From Candidatus Sulfopaludibacter sp. SbA3 (lineage in GTDB: Bacteria > Acidobacteriota > Terriglobia > 20CM-2-55-15), in NCBI GenBank assembly GCA_945865815.1, contig CAMBFR010000014.1, positions 1 to 53,529 of the forward strand: 53,529 bases of DNA, given 5' to 3'. Both the position numbers and the translations under genes were made by a program. The notes under the pieces are model-generated. The model ran no database searches and was not told where the DNA came from. It saw nothing but the letters and a program-made list of their open reading frames with translations. Each line of letters begins with the position of its first letter. Position 1 is the first letter of the stretch. Shown one piece after another: positions 1 through 9,429 of this stretch.

Positions 1-2
1 AA

Positions 3-947
3 CCGGTGGTTTTCGGATACCAACTGGTTCCCCGGATCGTGGATTCTCAAGGCGCAGCGAACGCGCCGCCCATTACGTCGTTCTCCTACAGTTGGCCAAT
101 CACCCAAAGTTATATCGAGAATGAAGGCGTCCGCCTCGCACGCGCCCAGCAGGACCTGAGGCAACTCGGTGAGACCGATGGCGACAACTCCGCAGCGCTT
201 ACGAAGTTGATTCGCGATTACCGAAATATCGTGACGAACCAGGGCACCATCGATCAGTACATTCAGTACAACCGTTTCTGGCAACGCTCGATCGCGCAGG
301 ACCGGTCCCGGTTCGATCAAATGACCAGGGTCTACGAAGTCTTGAAGTCGGGCCAGCCGGCCGCCGCTGCCGCGGTCCAGCAGATTCTGGGCAAACCCGA
401 CGTGCCGTCATTTGTCAAAACGGTTCGAAGCGGGGTGGATCGCGTTCTCCTGCGGGTTCCTCTTTATACCGATATCGAGGACGAGGGGTTTTTGGCCGAA
501 GCCAGACGGACGATCGAGGAAATGTGGCGGGCAGGCGAGGGCGGCATCGAGTATGCCGTTGAGATCGACCTGCGCCTCGTTCCCGCACAGCAGTTGTATC
601 GGACCGGAAACGTTCCGCGGCGCGGGGACCATCTGGATTTACGCCCGCACGCCGGACGTTTTCCAAACGATGGCGCCGTGTTGACAACAGGCGCCGAGGC
701 GACGCACAGCCTGGTAGGACGTTATGTGGCCCTGGGTCCCGGGGAACTTTCCAAACGCACTCTGGCTCACGAATTCGGACACTTGTTGGGATTCCGCGAT
801 GGCTACGTCCGCGGATATCAGGATCTTGGCGAGAAGGGTTTTGAAATCCTCGAACTCACGTCCGTGCTGGACGACATCATGACGGCGCCGCGGCAAGGCA
901 ACGTGCGGGCGGCACACTTCAAACTGATACTGGACGAACTGCGATAG
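3..947 (+). CDS. zinc metalloprotease-like protein, 5' truncated by window edge
   Basis: The reading frame is open to the window edge and its first possible start (GTG at 6) has no room for a ribosome-binding site, so the gene very probably begins upstream. Residues 255-265 of the visible part read HEFGHLLGFRD, the HExxHxxGxxD zinc site of metzincin-like proteases, with Asp as the likely third ligand. Residues 35-115 are polar and rich in Gln, Arg and Glu, compatible with a helical or coiled-coil stalk; the region before the zinc site is the expected catalytic N-lobe. The substrate is unknown. It converges with the lytic transglycosylase, whose stop is 11 bp away. I am fairly sure of the metalloprotease class and unsure of the family. 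Confidence 0.72.
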   Translation, partial: PVVFGYQLVPRIVDSQGAANAPPITSFSYSWPITQSYIENEGVRLARAQQDLRQLGETDGDNSAALTKLIRDYRNIVTNQGTIDQYIQYNRFWQRSIAQDRSRFDQMTRVYEVLKSGQPAAAAAVQQILGKPDVPSFVKTVRSGVDRVLLRVPLYTDIEDEGFLAEARRTIEEMWRAGEGGIEYAVEIDLRLVPAQQLYRTGNVPRRGDHLDLRPHAGRFPNDGAVLTTGAEATHSLVGRYVALGPGELSKRTLAHEFGHLLGFRDGYVRGYQDLGEKGFEILELTSVLDDIMTAPRQGNVRAAHFKLILDELR

Positions 948-957
948 AAACCAACGT

Positions 958-2478
958 TTAGCGGACGGTCTGATCGGGCGGCTTAACCTTTTCCAGTTGA
1001 GCCACGCCTCGCTCGAAAAGGCTCCGGATACGCGGACTGGTGCGGAATTCGGCCAGGATCTGGCTTCGGCGGCTGGCGTAGGCTTCGGCGGCTACATAGG
1101 CGAGCACAGCGCTCATCACGCTTCCTTCCTCCGTGTTCGTCGCCTTGAATCTCTTCTGGAAATCCCGGAGAACGGTTTCGAATCGAGGGTCGTCCCACTG
1201 TTCGACTGTCGCATCGATCCGGACGAAATCATTCATGACGGCCGCGAATGTGGGGTGGGGTGCGTTGTGCCAGAACGAGACATCGGCTCCAAAATCGGCA
1301 ACATATGATGGCAGGTAGAGGGTAGCGTTCCTGGGAACCTGCCGGACCAGCGCGGGATTAAACCGCCGTACTTCATCCGGCGAGAGGCCTGAACGCCGCG
1401 TGATTTCGCTCAACGGAATAGCGCGGGGCGTGCGCATCGCAAAAATCCGGGCCTGAGGGATCTTCGCTTTCAGTTCCGTGACATTAAATGTATTGCCGAA
1501 AACCATCTCCGCATACAAGGAAGAACGCGGACCGTAGGTGCGATAGATCTCGCGATAACCGCGGAGCGAAAGGTCCCTCAAGCGCATGGCAAGGCCGGAC
1601 CCGGTGAAATACCTTTCGCGGATATCGTGGCCTCCGAGCCGCTCACCGTTGATCACGGTTCTTCCCACATTCACAGCGCCGGAATGATGTTCGGAAAGAG
1701 CGGGAACGAACGATCCATATTTTGTGGCGAGAATCACCAGATAGGCGGCGCAGTAGGGCGCCTGCGTCGTCTGGTTATGCCCCTCGATCACGGACGCAGC
1801 GAATCCTTTCATCCGATTCCAGTTTCTCTCGAGCCATTGGCAGAATCCCACGGCGCGGGCTTCGGACCGAATGGTGCCGTTCAGGCCGGATTCCACGATA
1901 GCCTGCGCAAGCCCGATCTCGGCGGGAACGCCGAACCGTTCATATATGGCGCTCCACTCGTCCAGAAAACCGCCATAACGGCCGGAGTTCGAGAGCAGAA
2001 TCGATCCTCGGGTCGCGTTGTGCAGAACCGGACCGACTTGGGGCTCAAACAGGGACACCACGCGGTCGCGCCATTGGCGGCGTGACGCCGGCATACCCTG
2101 ACCCTGAAGGACGGGCTTAAGCGATAAATCTTCCCAACGCCCATCACGAGTCCAATTGCTACGCTCGGGAAACGTGACCAAAAGCCTTCCGTCCTGAACG
2201 CTGCCAAAAGCAACAGCGCCGTCTGGAATCGTGAAAACGTGCTTCCAAAATGGATAGGACGGACGAAACGCCTGGACAGCATCAAAGTCCTGCTCCAGAC
2301 GCGCGAGGGCGTATTGATAAGCCGGATGTTGGAATCGCGCCGGTGCAAGTATCGGCCGAGCCGCGCGAACAGGCGCTTCGGCGACTGCTTCGGTGGTGAG
2401 GCTCTCGGGATCGGCCATCGGGCCGGCTGCCAGCAGAATGGCAATTCCCACCAGTGCTGCAATGACGACGCGATTCAT
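958..2478 (-). CDS. lytic murein transglycosylase (SLT domain, MltD-like) with LysM-like segment
   Basis: A 506-residue exported protein predicted to cleave peptidoglycan glycan strands in the periplasm. It has an N-terminal hydrophobic signal (residues 3-20). An SLT lysozyme-like core starts near residue 178: the segment around AQAIVESGLN carries the expected catalytic Glu196, followed by AVGFCQW, which corresponds to the family GxxQ motif. Around residues 360-395 a segment with ITRRSGLSPDEVRRFNP looks like a LysM repeat, as in MltD-type enzymes. The gene is monocistronic. There is no Shine-Dalgarno sequence before the start; instead TATAAT lies 9 nt upstream on the coding strand, suggesting a nearly leaderless mRNA. 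A long palindrome sits directly upstream of that hexamer. Confidence 0.82.
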   Translation of the reverse strand: MNRVVIAALVGIAILLAAGPMADPESLTTEAVAEAPVRAARPILAPARFQHPAYQYALARLEQDFDAVQAFRPSYPFWKHVFTIPDGAVAFGSVQDGRLLVTFPERSNWTRDGRWEDLSLKPVLQGQGMPASRRQWRDRVVSLFEPQVGPVLHNATRGSILLSNSGRYGGFLDEWSAIYERFGVPAEIGLAQAIVESGLNGTIRSEARAVGFCQWLERNWNRMKGFAASVIEGHNQTTQAPYCAAYLVILATKYGSFVPALSEHHSGAVNVGRTVINGERLGGHDIRERYFTGSGLAMRLRDLSLRGYREIYRTYGPRSSLYAEMVFGNTFNVTELKAKIPQARIFAMRTPRAIPLSEITRRSGLSPDEVRRFNPALVRQVPRNATLYLPSYVADFGADVSFWHNAPHPTFAAVMNDFVRIDATVEQWDDPRFETVLRDFQKRFKATNTEEGSVMSAVLAYVAAEAYASRRSQILAEFRTSPRIRSLFERGVAQLEKVKPPDQTVR

Positions 2479-2487
2479 AGTCGGCGC

Positions 2488-2493
2488 ATTATA
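2488..2493 (-). promoter_or_regulatory. putative -10 box for a leaderless lytic transglycosylase mRNA
   Basis: On the minus strand the hexamer TATAAT is followed by 9 nt and then the ATG at 2478, with no purine-rich ribosome-binding site between. The expected -35 position falls inside the neighbouring palindrome and does not resemble TTGACA. Confidence 0.4.
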
Positions 2494-2501
2494 TCGAGGG
2501 G

Positions 2502-2554
2502 ATTCGGGGACAGGCCACTCAATTCCCCATTTTTTGAGTGGCCTGTCCCCGAAT
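2502..2554. repeat. palindrome family A, copy 1 (GGGGACAG type)
   Basis: Perfect 21-bp inverted repeat (2502-2522 and 2534-2554) around an 11-bp loop. The outer ends read ATTCGGGGACAG, shared with four other palindromes in this window. It lies between the upstream end of the transglycosylase gene and the stop codon of the MBL hydrolase gene. It looks like a REP-type mobile palindrome; no transposase is present in the window. Confidence 0.85.
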
Positions 2555-2559
2555 TAGGC

Positions 2560-3507
2560 TTACTGGCCGTCCGGCAGCGCGCGCAGTCTCTGGGCCTCGG
2601 TGCGCATTTCGTTGTAGAACGAAGCCAGCCGGGTATCCGGCATGGTGATGTTCCATCCGCCAAGGTCGGTCTGCACGATGTCGTAGAACATCTGCGCTCT
2701 CGGCACATTGCGGCGAGCCACCGTGATGGACCGATCGACGAAGACTTCCAGCTTTGTCTTGAACTGAAGGAACTGGTCTCTCGTCATCGGATTCCCGTGA
2801 CCGGGAATTACGGTGTCGAAGTCCAGCTTCTGCACCTCATTCAGCGAACGAACCCAGCCCATCATGCTTCCACCGTTCGGATAATCGGAGTTCGGCGCCT
2901 GCGGCCAGACCATCTCATCACCCATCGCAACAATTTTCACATCGGGGAAATACACGATGGTGTCTCCACCCGTGTGGCCGGCGGCGTAATGATGGGCTTC
3001 CACGGCAACATTGCCCAGACGAACCACATGATCCCTCGCATAAGTAATGCTCGGAACATCGGGTTTTCCAGCAGCCGATGTATAGGTCTTCAAGTTCTCG
3101 GCCAGGCCTTCGTGCGCAATAACCTGGGTTCCCGCCGCCTTGAAGCTCGCGGTATTTCCACTGTGATCCTGATGCACGTGGGTAATGAACGCATATCTCA
3201 CGGGCTGCTGTGTGACGCTGCGGATCTGGGCCATCAGCGCGTTATAGTTCTGCTCGCCCAGATTCTTGGTGTCTACGATGGCGACGCCATCATTGGTGAC
3301 TCGAACACTGGTATTCCCACCAATGCCGGTGACCACATAAAAGCCCGGCTTGATTTCCCGGATCGCCGGTGGCGCCTGATTGGCTCCGCCGCCTGCTGCG
3401 GGCTGCTGGCCGGCAGCCGGGGCCTGCTGGGGTTCGGCCAATACAAACGTAGCTGCGACAAGCATCACGGCCACAAGGGTCATAAGGAGCACTTTACTTC
3501 GCACCAT
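2560..3507 (-). CDS. secreted MBL-fold metallo-hydrolase
   Basis: Start chosen at 3507 rather than the longer frame at 3552, because an AGGAGG ribosome-binding site lies just upstream and a signal peptide (VLLMTLVAVMLVAATFVLA) follows immediately. The exported protein of about 315 residues has an intact metallo-beta-lactamase zinc site: THVHQDHSGN (His110, His112, Asp114, His115), then AAGHTGGDT near 178 and VIPGHG near 247. Proteins of this group include subclass-B-like lactamases and quinoprotein-associated hydrolases; the substrate cannot be read from sequence. A Pro/Ala/Gln-rich linker (residues 25-48) separates signal and domain. It is flanked by family A palindromes on both sides. Confidence 0.85.
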   Translation of the reverse strand: MVRSKVLLMTLVAVMLVAATFVLAEPQQAPAAGQQPAAGGGANQAPPAIREIKPGFYVVTGIGGNTSVRVTNDGVAIVDTKNLGEQNYNALMAQIRSVTQQPVRYAFITHVHQDHSGNTASFKAAGTQVIAHEGLAENLKTYTSAAGKPDVPSITYARDHVVRLGNVAVEAHHYAAGHTGGDTIVYFPDVKIVAMGDEMVWPQAPNSDYPNGGSMMGWVRSLNEVQKLDFDTVIPGHGNPMTRDQFLQFKTKLEVFVDRSITVARRNVPRAQMFYDIVQTDLGGWNITMPDTRLASFYNEMRTEAQRLRALPDGQ

Positions 3508-3595
3508 GGTTCCTCCTAGCAAAATTGACGTAAGGTTTGAGAATGGCTGCACATTCTAACCTGTCTCTATTGATGTGTCATCCTTACTTATGGAT

Positions 3596-3622
3596 CTAAT
3601 TCGGAGTCTGACCCCGAATTAG
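3596..3622. repeat. palindrome family A, copy 2 (short form)
   Basis: A compact hairpin, CTAATTCGG (3596-3604) pairing with CCGAATTAG (3614-3622), with GTC/GAC continuing the stem inside. The right half carries the family sequence ACCCCGAATT. It lies in the divergent region between the MBL hydrolase and the DUF6152 gene. Confidence 0.7.
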
Positions 3623-3694
3623 ACCGGAAATTGGTTGGTAAGCGCCACCTTGCACCGTGGTATGATTTTGCCAATCCTCAATGAGGTGCTGAGC

Positions 3695-4099
3695 ATGAAA
3701 CCTGGATGGATCGGGATACTGTTGGCCTTGGTGGTTTTGGCCGTTACCGTTCTGCCTGTGTACGCTCACCATACGTTTGCCATCGATTTTGACGAGGGCC
3801 GATCGATCCGGCTGAAGGGCACCATCACCCGCGTGGAATGGAAGAATCCTCACACCTACGTTTACATCGACGTCAAGGGCCAACGCGGGGCCGTGGAACG
3901 GTGGGCTCTTGAAGGAAATCCTCCAAATCTTCTGACACGCATCGGCTGGATGCGCGAAATGTTGAAGCCGGGCGACCAGATCAGCGTTTTCGGTTACCTT
4001 CCCAAAATGAGTTCGGACCTCGCTATCGCCCGAATAGCCGCGGGCCGGGAAGTCACCCTGGCGGACGGCCATACACTCGTTTTCGGCATAGGCCGCTGA
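3695..4099 (+). CDS. secreted DUF6152 family protein
   Basis: The 5' end of the open frame (3635) is discarded: ATG at 3695 follows GAGGTG by 6 nt and opens a clear signal peptide (IGILLALVVLAVTVLPVYA). The mature protein begins HHTFAIDFDE and continues with LKGTITRVEWKNPHTYVYIDV, the hallmark of DUF6152, a small exported beta-rich family of unknown function common in Acidobacteriota and proteobacteria. The domain fills the whole mature protein (about 115 residues). A second member with the same architecture lies at 43296-43709. It is followed by the Lhr helicase on the same strand after 45 bp, probably independently transcribed. Confidence 0.8.
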   Translation: MKPGWIGILLALVVLAVTVLPVYAHHTFAIDFDEGRSIRLKGTITRVEWKNPHTYVYIDVKGQRGAVERWALEGNPPNLLTRIGWMREMLKPGDQISVFGYLPKMSSDLAIARIAAGREVTLADGHTLVFGIGR

Positions 4100-4144
4100 C
4101 CCACAGGCACCCAGCCAATCTGCTAAAATCGTTTTCCGAATCCC

Positions 4145-7100
4145 ATGACTTTTCATCCGCTCGTACAAGAATGGTTTAACCGTTCGTTCGCAGCCGCTAC
4201 CGAGGCCCAGGAACTTGCATGGGCCGAGCTTGCCGCGGGAAGCGATGTGCTGATTTCCGCCCCGACCGGCTCCGGCAAGACGTTGGCCGCCTTCCTGATA
4301 TGCCTCGACCGGCTGGTGCGCCGCTGTCTGGATGGCACGATCGAGGACCGCACGGAAGTTGTCTACGTATCGCCGCTCAAGGCGCTGAGCAACGACATCC
4401 AGAAGAATCTCGAGCGGCCGCTGGCGGAAATCGCGGCATTGGCCGCCGAAAAAGGCATTCTCATGCCGCCGATCCGCGTGGCGTTGCGCACGGGCGATAC
4501 GCCTGCTTCGGAACGGCTGTTGATGATCAAGAGGCCGCCGCACATCCTGGTCACGACGCCCGAGTCATTATTCATCCTCCTCACTGCGGGACGCAGCCGA
4601 GACGTTCTGCGCGCCACAAACACGCTGATCATCGATGAAATCCACGCCGTGGCCGACGACAAGCGCGGCGCGCACCTGGCCCTCTCCATTGCGCGGCTGG
4701 ACGATCTCGTCGCGAAGGCCGGCGGCAAACAGCCTCAGCGGATTGGGATCTCGGCAACTGTAAAGCCGATTGAAGAAGTTGCCCGGTTTGCCGGCCCTCA
4801 GAATTCCCTTCGCATCATTGACAGCGGGCATCGGAGGAAACTCGATCTTGCCGTCGAGGTTCCCAAAGATGAACTCGGACCGGTTGCATCCAACGAAATG
4901 TGGGCAGAGATCTACGACCGGATCGCGGAGCTTATCCTGGCCCATCGCACAACGCTGGTCTTCGTCAACACCCGGCGGCTCGCGGAACGCGTCGCGCATC
5001 ATCTGGCGGAACGGCTCGGTGAAACGGCCGTCCTGGCCCACCATGGGAGCCTTTCAAGGCGGCTGCGTCTTGAAGCGGAACAGAAGCTGAAGGCCGGCGA
5101 GCTGCGGGCCGTGGTCGCGACAGCCTCCCTGGAATTGGGAATCGACATCGGGTCTGTCGATCTCGTCTGCCAGATCGGATCGCCCCGTTCGATAGCCGTC
5201 ACGCTTCAAAGAGTCGGCCGGTCGGGCCATCAAGCCGATCCCGCAAGCGTACCGAAAGGCCGGCTGTTTGCCACAACGCGTGACGAGTTGATCGAGTGTG
5301 CGGCCCTGGTGTGGGCCATTCGCGCAGGATCGCTGGACGCGCTGGAATTTCCCACGTGGCCGCTCGACGTTCTGGCACAGCAGATTGTTGCGGCGGTTGC
5401 GTGCGAGACGTGGCGCGAAGACGACCTGTATGAACTTGTCTGCAAGGCCTATCCGTACCGGGCTCTGCCCAGAAGCGAGTTCGACTCCGTCATCCGGATG
5501 CTCTCGGAAGGCATTGCGACCGCGCGGGGACGCAGCGGCGCATTCCTCCATCGCGACCAGGTGAACGGCGTGGTGCGCCCCAGGCGCGGAGCGCGTCTTG
5601 CCGCAATTACTTCCGGAGGAGCGATTCCGGAAAATGCAAACTACTTTGTCGTCGCCGATCCCGAAGAAACGATCGTTGGAACCGTCGATGAGGATTTCGC
5701 GGTCGAGAGTATGGCCGGAGATGTTTTTCTGCTTGGCACCAATTCATGGCGGATACGCCGCGTCGAATCGGGACGCATCCGCGTGGAGGACGCCCACGGG
5801 GCAGCCCCTTCAATTCCCTTCTGGCGCGGCGAAGCGCCGGGCCGGACTCCAGAGCTTTCCGGGGCGGTGGCAAACCTCCGGACGTCGATCGCCAGTGAAA
5901 GCGGGCCGGTCGAATGGCTGATGCGCGAGTGCGCCCTGGATCGCCGCGGCGCCGAGCAGACCGCGCTCTATGTGCGCGCCGGCGCTGCCGCGCTCGGCGT
6001 CCTGCCCACGCAGCAGACCGTCGTCGCCGAACGATTCTTCGATGAAGGCGGCGGCATGCAGCTCATCCTGCACGCTCCATTCGGATCGAGGATCAATCGG
6101 GCATGGGGTCTTTCGCTTCGGAAACGGTTTTGCCGGACGTTCAATTTCGAGCTGCAGGCGGCCGCAACCGACAACGGCATCGTCATCTCGCTCGGCGAGC
6201 AACACAGTTTCCCGCTCGATGCGGTCTTTCAGTTTCTGACCGTCGGAACCGCCGAGGATGTGCTGACACAGGCGATGTTGGACTCTCCCATGTTCACGGC
6301 GCGTTGGCGATGGAATGCATCGAGATCCCTGGCCGTCCTTCGGTTCGCCGGCGGAAGGCGAGTGCCTCCTCCGATTCAACGCATGCGCTCGGACGACCTG
6401 CTGGCCGCCGTGTTTCCCGATCAGGCCGCCTGCGGCGACAACATCGTCGGCGACATTCAGATTCCTGACCATCCGCTGGTAAATGAAACGATCCGTGACT
6501 GCCTGCATGAAGCCATGGACCTCGATGGATTGAAACAGGTCCTGGAAGGCATCGCCGAAGGCAGGATTCAAACGGTCTCGATCGATACAGCGGAGCCTTC
6601 GCCGTTCTCGCACGAGATACTGAACGCCAACCCGTACGCGTACCTGGACGACGCCCCGCTCGAAGAACGAAGAGCGCGGGCCGTTCAGATGCGCAGGACG
6701 CTGGGAGTCGACGCCGCAAACCTCGGAGCATTGGATCCCGCCGCGATCGCACAGGTGCGCGAGGAATCCTGGCCCGTCGTGAGGGATGCCGAGGAATTGC
6801 ACGACGCGTTGCTGACGTTGATGGTGCTGCCTGCTGAGCCGGAATGGGAGCACTGGTTTGAAGAGCTGACGGCAATGCGCCGGGCAACGGCGATCAAGGC
6901 CGGAGCCCGAACCCTCTGGGTTGCCGCCGAACGCTGGACTGCCGTGCGTTCCGTTTTAGAGGAGGGCGATTCCGCCGTCACCGTAATCCAGGGATGGATG
7001 GAATCCACGGGTCCGGAAACCGCCAATCTTCTGGCCGGGCGGCTCGGGCTGACGCGCGAGCGCGTGGATCAGGCCCTGGTCACACTCGAAGCGAGCGGCC

Positions 7101-8188
7101 AGGTGCTGCGTGGAAAGTTCACGCCGGATGCGTCCGATACGGAATGGTGCAACCGGCGGCTGCTCGCCCGAATCCATCGGCTGACGCTTGGCCGCCTGCG
7201 AAAAGAGATTGAGCCGGTCACGCCGGCCGATTTCATGCGGTTCCTGTTCTCATGGCAACACCTGGAGGCAGGAACTCCGCTTCACGGAGTGGATGGTCTC
7301 TTCCAGGTTCTCAAACAGCTTCAAGGCTATGAAATTTCCGCGGCGGCATGGGAATCGGAAGTGTTGCCGAGGCGGATCGTGGGATACACGCCCGATCTGC
7401 TCGATCGGCTCTGTCTGTCGGGCGAAGTCATGTGGGGACGGCTCTCGCTGCCATCGCCGAATGTGCGCGCCACGCGAGTTGCGCCCGTATCGATCTTTCT
7501 TCGAGAGGACGCGCCATGGCTGATTCAGCCGGGCGAGCGGGCCGCCGTGCTCTCGCACGCCGCGCGCGACGTCGTCGAAGCGCTCAAGCGCCGTGGCGCT
7601 TCGTTTCTCACGGAACTGGTGAAAGCCAGCGGCCGGTTGAAGAGCGAGGTCGAGGATGCGTTATGGGAACTCTCGGCCGGAGGCATCGTGACGGCCGACG
7701 GTTTCGATAATCTGCGCGGACTGGTGGATCCACAACGGCGTCGGCTCCGCCGGCATGCCGCAGGCCGCTGGGCGCTGCTGGAATCGCACGAGGTTTCAGA
7801 CTCGGATCGGACCGAAGCCATCGCCCGTCAACTGCTCGAGCGCTGGGGAGTTGTCTTCCGCGACCTTGTGGCGCGCGAAACACTGGCTCCCGCCTGGCGC
7901 GACATGCTGATCGTGCTGCGCCGCATGGAAGCGAGAGGAGAAATCCGGGGCGGCCGTTTCGTCTCCGGCTTCCTCGGAGAGCAATTCGCGAGACCCGAAG
8001 CCGCCGATCTTCTGCGCGCCATCCGGCGAAAGCCGTCCGGCGCCGCGCTGCGCGTTCCGGCATCCGACCCGCTGAATCTCGCCGGAATCGTCATACCGGG
8101 CCCGCGCATCAACCCGCTAACCGCTCAAATCGTGGATCTGCTCGCCCCGGTTGAAGTCTTCACCGGCCCTCTGTTGAAAACGCTTTAA
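4145..8188 (+). CDS. lhr: Lhr-type ATP-dependent DEAD/DEAH helicase
   Basis: A 1347-residue superfamily 2 helicase. The N-terminal part carries the Q-like region, Walker A APTGSGKT (39-46), motif Ib TTPESL, Walker B DEIH (164-167), SAT near 203, and the second RecA domain with HHGSLSR and motif VI QRVGRSGH. This is followed by the long Lhr-specific winged-helix, beta-barrel and C-terminal helical region. Lhr enzymes are 3'-5' DNA translocases/helicases linked to DNA repair; the bacterial form is usually about 1500 residues, so this one is slightly short but complete. No Shine-Dalgarno sequence precedes the ATG; TAAAAT lies 15 nt upstream, suggesting a very short leader. Cytoplasmic. Confidence 0.9.
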   Translation: MTFHPLVQEWFNRSFAAATEAQELAWAELAAGSDVLISAPTGSGKTLAAFLICLDRLVRRCLDGTIEDRTEVVYVSPLKALSNDIQKNLERPLAEIAALAAEKGILMPPIRVALRTGDTPASERLLMIKRPPHILVTTPESLFILLTAGRSRDVLRATNTLIIDEIHAVADDKRGAHLALSIARLDDLVAKAGGKQPQRIGISATVKPIEEVARFAGPQNSLRIIDSGHRRKLDLAVEVPKDELGPVASNEMWAEIYDRIAELILAHRTTLVFVNTRRLAERVAHHLAERLGETAVLAHHGSLSRRLRLEAEQKLKAGELRAVVATASLELGIDIGSVDLVCQIGSPRSIAVTLQRVGRSGHQADPASVPKGRLFATTRDELIECAALVWAIRAGSLDALEFPTWPLDVLAQQIVAAVACETWREDDLYELVCKAYPYRALPRSEFDSVIRMLSEGIATARGRSGAFLHRDQVNGVVRPRRGARLAAITSGGAIPENANYFVVADPEETIVGTVDEDFAVESMAGDVFLLGTNSWRIRRVESGRIRVEDAHGAAPSIPFWRGEAPGRTPELSGAVANLRTSIASESGPVEWLMRECALDRRGAEQTALYVRAGAAALGVLPTQQTVVAERFFDEGGGMQLILHAPFGSRINRAWGLSLRKRFCRTFNFELQAAATDNGIVISLGEQHSFPLDAVFQFLTVGTAEDVLTQAMLDSPMFTARWRWNASRSLAVLRFAGGRRVPPPIQRMRSDDLLAAVFPDQAACGDNIVGDIQIPDHPLVNETIRDCLHEAMDLDGLKQVLEGIAEGRIQTVSIDTAEPSPFSHEILNANPYAYLDDAPLEERRARAVQMRRTLGVDAANLGALDPAAIAQVREESWPVVRDAEELHDALLTLMVLPAEPEWEHWFEELTAMRRATAIKAGARTLWVAAERWTAVRSVLEEGDSAVTVIQGWMESTGPETANLLAGRLGLTRERVDQALVTLEASGQVLRGKFTPDASDTEWCNRRLLARIHRLTLGRLRKEIEPVTPADFMRFLFSWQHLEAGTPLHGVDGLFQVLKQLQGYEISAAAWESEVLPRRIVGYTPDLLDRLCLSGEVMWGRLSLPSPNVRATRVAPVSIFLREDAPWLIQPGERAAVLSHAARDVVEALKRRGASFLTELVKASGRLKSEVEDALWELSAGGIVTADGFDNLRGLVDPQRRRLRRHAAGRWALLESHEVSDSDRTEAIARQLLERWGVVFRDLVARETLAPAWRDMLIVLRRMEARGEIRGGRFVSGFLGEQFARPEAADLLRAIRRKPSGAALRVPASDPLNLAGIVIPGPRINPLTAQIVDLLAPVEVFTGPLLKTL

Positions 8189-8284
8189 CTGGTAAATTGC
8201 GCAGTCTTTGTTGGTTTGCACGATGCGCGGCTGGAATCCGGAAACATCAGACGGTCTACCATTTATACCCTGCGTTATCCAAAC

Positions 8285-9064
8285 CTAGATGGTCTTCGTC
8301 GATCCTCCGTCCATATCGATCAATGCTCCCTGCAAAAACCTGCCTTCGGGCCCGACTATGAAGGCCGCGAGGCCGGCGATGTCTTCCGGCTCGCCGATTC
8401 GGGTGATGGTGGGACTGCGAACGATTTCCTTCTCTGCCTCCGGCAAGTCGATCCCCTTCTGCTTCATGATTTCTGCCAGGCGCACCTGAAGCCTGCCGGT
8501 GCGAACCGTGCCGGGATTGATCGTATTGACCTGAACTCCGTCGCGAATGCCAAGATCGGCGAGCGCCTTGGTTAATGAGAGCAGGGCGGCATTGACGGAG
8601 CCGCCGATCGTGAACGCGGCGCCGGGCGTCCGGCCACCGGCGCCGGAAATGTTCAGCACGGATCCGGAGCTTGCCTTGAGTGCCGGCCATGCGGCGCGGA
8701 TCAGCCGGACGGCGCCAAAGAATTTCAGGGCAAAGCCGTCGGCCCAGTCGTCGTCGGTCAACTGCTCGAACTCGCCCCGCTTCGTGGCGCCAGCATTGTT
8801 CACGACAATGTCGATGCGGTCGTAAGTCTTCAATGCAAACTCCGCCAGGCGGGCTGGCGCGCCGGGCAGCCGCAGGTCGAGCGCTATGGCGGAGGCCCGG
8901 CCATCTTTGGCCTCAATTTCGCGCACAACCTGATCGAGCGCCGTTTCGGTCCGGGCGCACAGGACGACGCTCGCGCCTTCGCTTGCCAGACGCTGGGCGA
9001 TCGCGCACCCGATCCCCTTGCTGGAGCCCGAGACAATAGCTACTTTTCCTTTCAGTTTTTGCAT
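8285..9064 (-). CDS. SDR-family protein with substituted catalytic tetrad
   Basis: Start placed at 9064 (MQKLKGKVAIVSG) because the longer frame adds 24 residues with no family similarity. The Rossmann dinucleotide motif is present (SGSSKGIG), as are NNAG near 90 and the typical C-terminal NxINPGTVRT loop and GG end. The catalytic positions are abnormal: where classical SDRs have YxxxKAAL this protein has GGSVNAAL, so Tyr and Lys are Gly and Asn, and the usual helix-4 Asn is Lys (FALKFFG). Known divergent SDR subfamilies look like this. It may bind NAD(P) without standard oxidoreductase chemistry. It is divergent from the small gene starting at 9105, 40 bp apart, and convergent with lhr. Confidence 0.8.
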   Translation of the reverse strand: MQKLKGKVAIVSGSSKGIGCAIAQRLASEGASVVLCARTETALDQVVREIEAKDGRASAIALDLRLPGAPARLAEFALKTYDRIDIVVNNAGATKRGEFEQLTDDDWADGFALKFFGAVRLIRAAWPALKASSGSVLNISGAGGRTPGAAFTIGGSVNAALLSLTKALADLGIRDGVQVNTINPGTVRTGRLQVRLAEIMKQKGIDLPEAEKEIVRSPTITRIGEPEDIAGLAAFIVGPEGRFLQGALIDMDGGSTKTI

Positions 9065-9104
9065 GGGCGGAAGCGTACAAGAATTGGGTAAACTCTGGAA
9101 GCAA

Positions 9105-9416
9105 ATGCCTACGTACACGGGTCCGATCGACGACACACGGGAGCTGATTCAATTCTTTCGCAATGAGGCGGCGAAACTGCGCAATTTGCGCAAGCTTGTC
9201 ATCTCGCGTGAAAAAACCGTCGTGCAGGATATCAATGGCGAGGCCATCGAATTCCCGGGCTTAACCTACGGCTCCAGGACCCTGGAAGATCTGCTACGGG
9301 ATGTGGGCGTCATCTTCACTCCCGAGACCCTGCACAACCCCAACGCCACACGAACGGGCGTGAAAGAGTTCCTGCTCACGAATCGCTGGACGTGGGGCCA
9401 CGACCGCATCCTTTAG
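9105..9416 (+). CDS. conserved-looking hypothetical protein, 103 aa
   Basis: ATG at 9105 is preceded by GGAAG and, 10 nt upstream, by TAAACT. The product (begins MPTYTGPIDD, ends TWGHDRIL) is soluble, charged, without signal peptide or membrane segment, and not recognised. It contains a helical N-terminal half rich in Arg, Leu and Glu (residues 12-35) and a more mixed C-terminal half. It is divergent from the SDR gene with only 40 bp between the starts, so the two may share a regulatory region. Codon bias matches its neighbours, which supports a real gene. Confidence 0.55.
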   Translation: MPTYTGPIDDTRELIQFFRNEAAKLRNLRKLVISREKTVVQDINGEAIEFPGLTYGSRTLEDLLRDVGVIFTPETLHNPNATRTGVKEFLLTNRWTWGHDRIL

Positions 9417-9429
9417 ATTCGGGGAGAAA

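Noticed and set aside
2502-2554. Family A palindromes as ordinary Rho-independent terminators
   Set aside because: No T tract follows the stems, several lie in coding sequence or upstream of genes, and arms are much longer than needed.
2239-3519. 426-residue plus-strand open frame
   Set aside because: Antisense to the transglycosylase start and the MBL gene, whose zinc motifs are intact.
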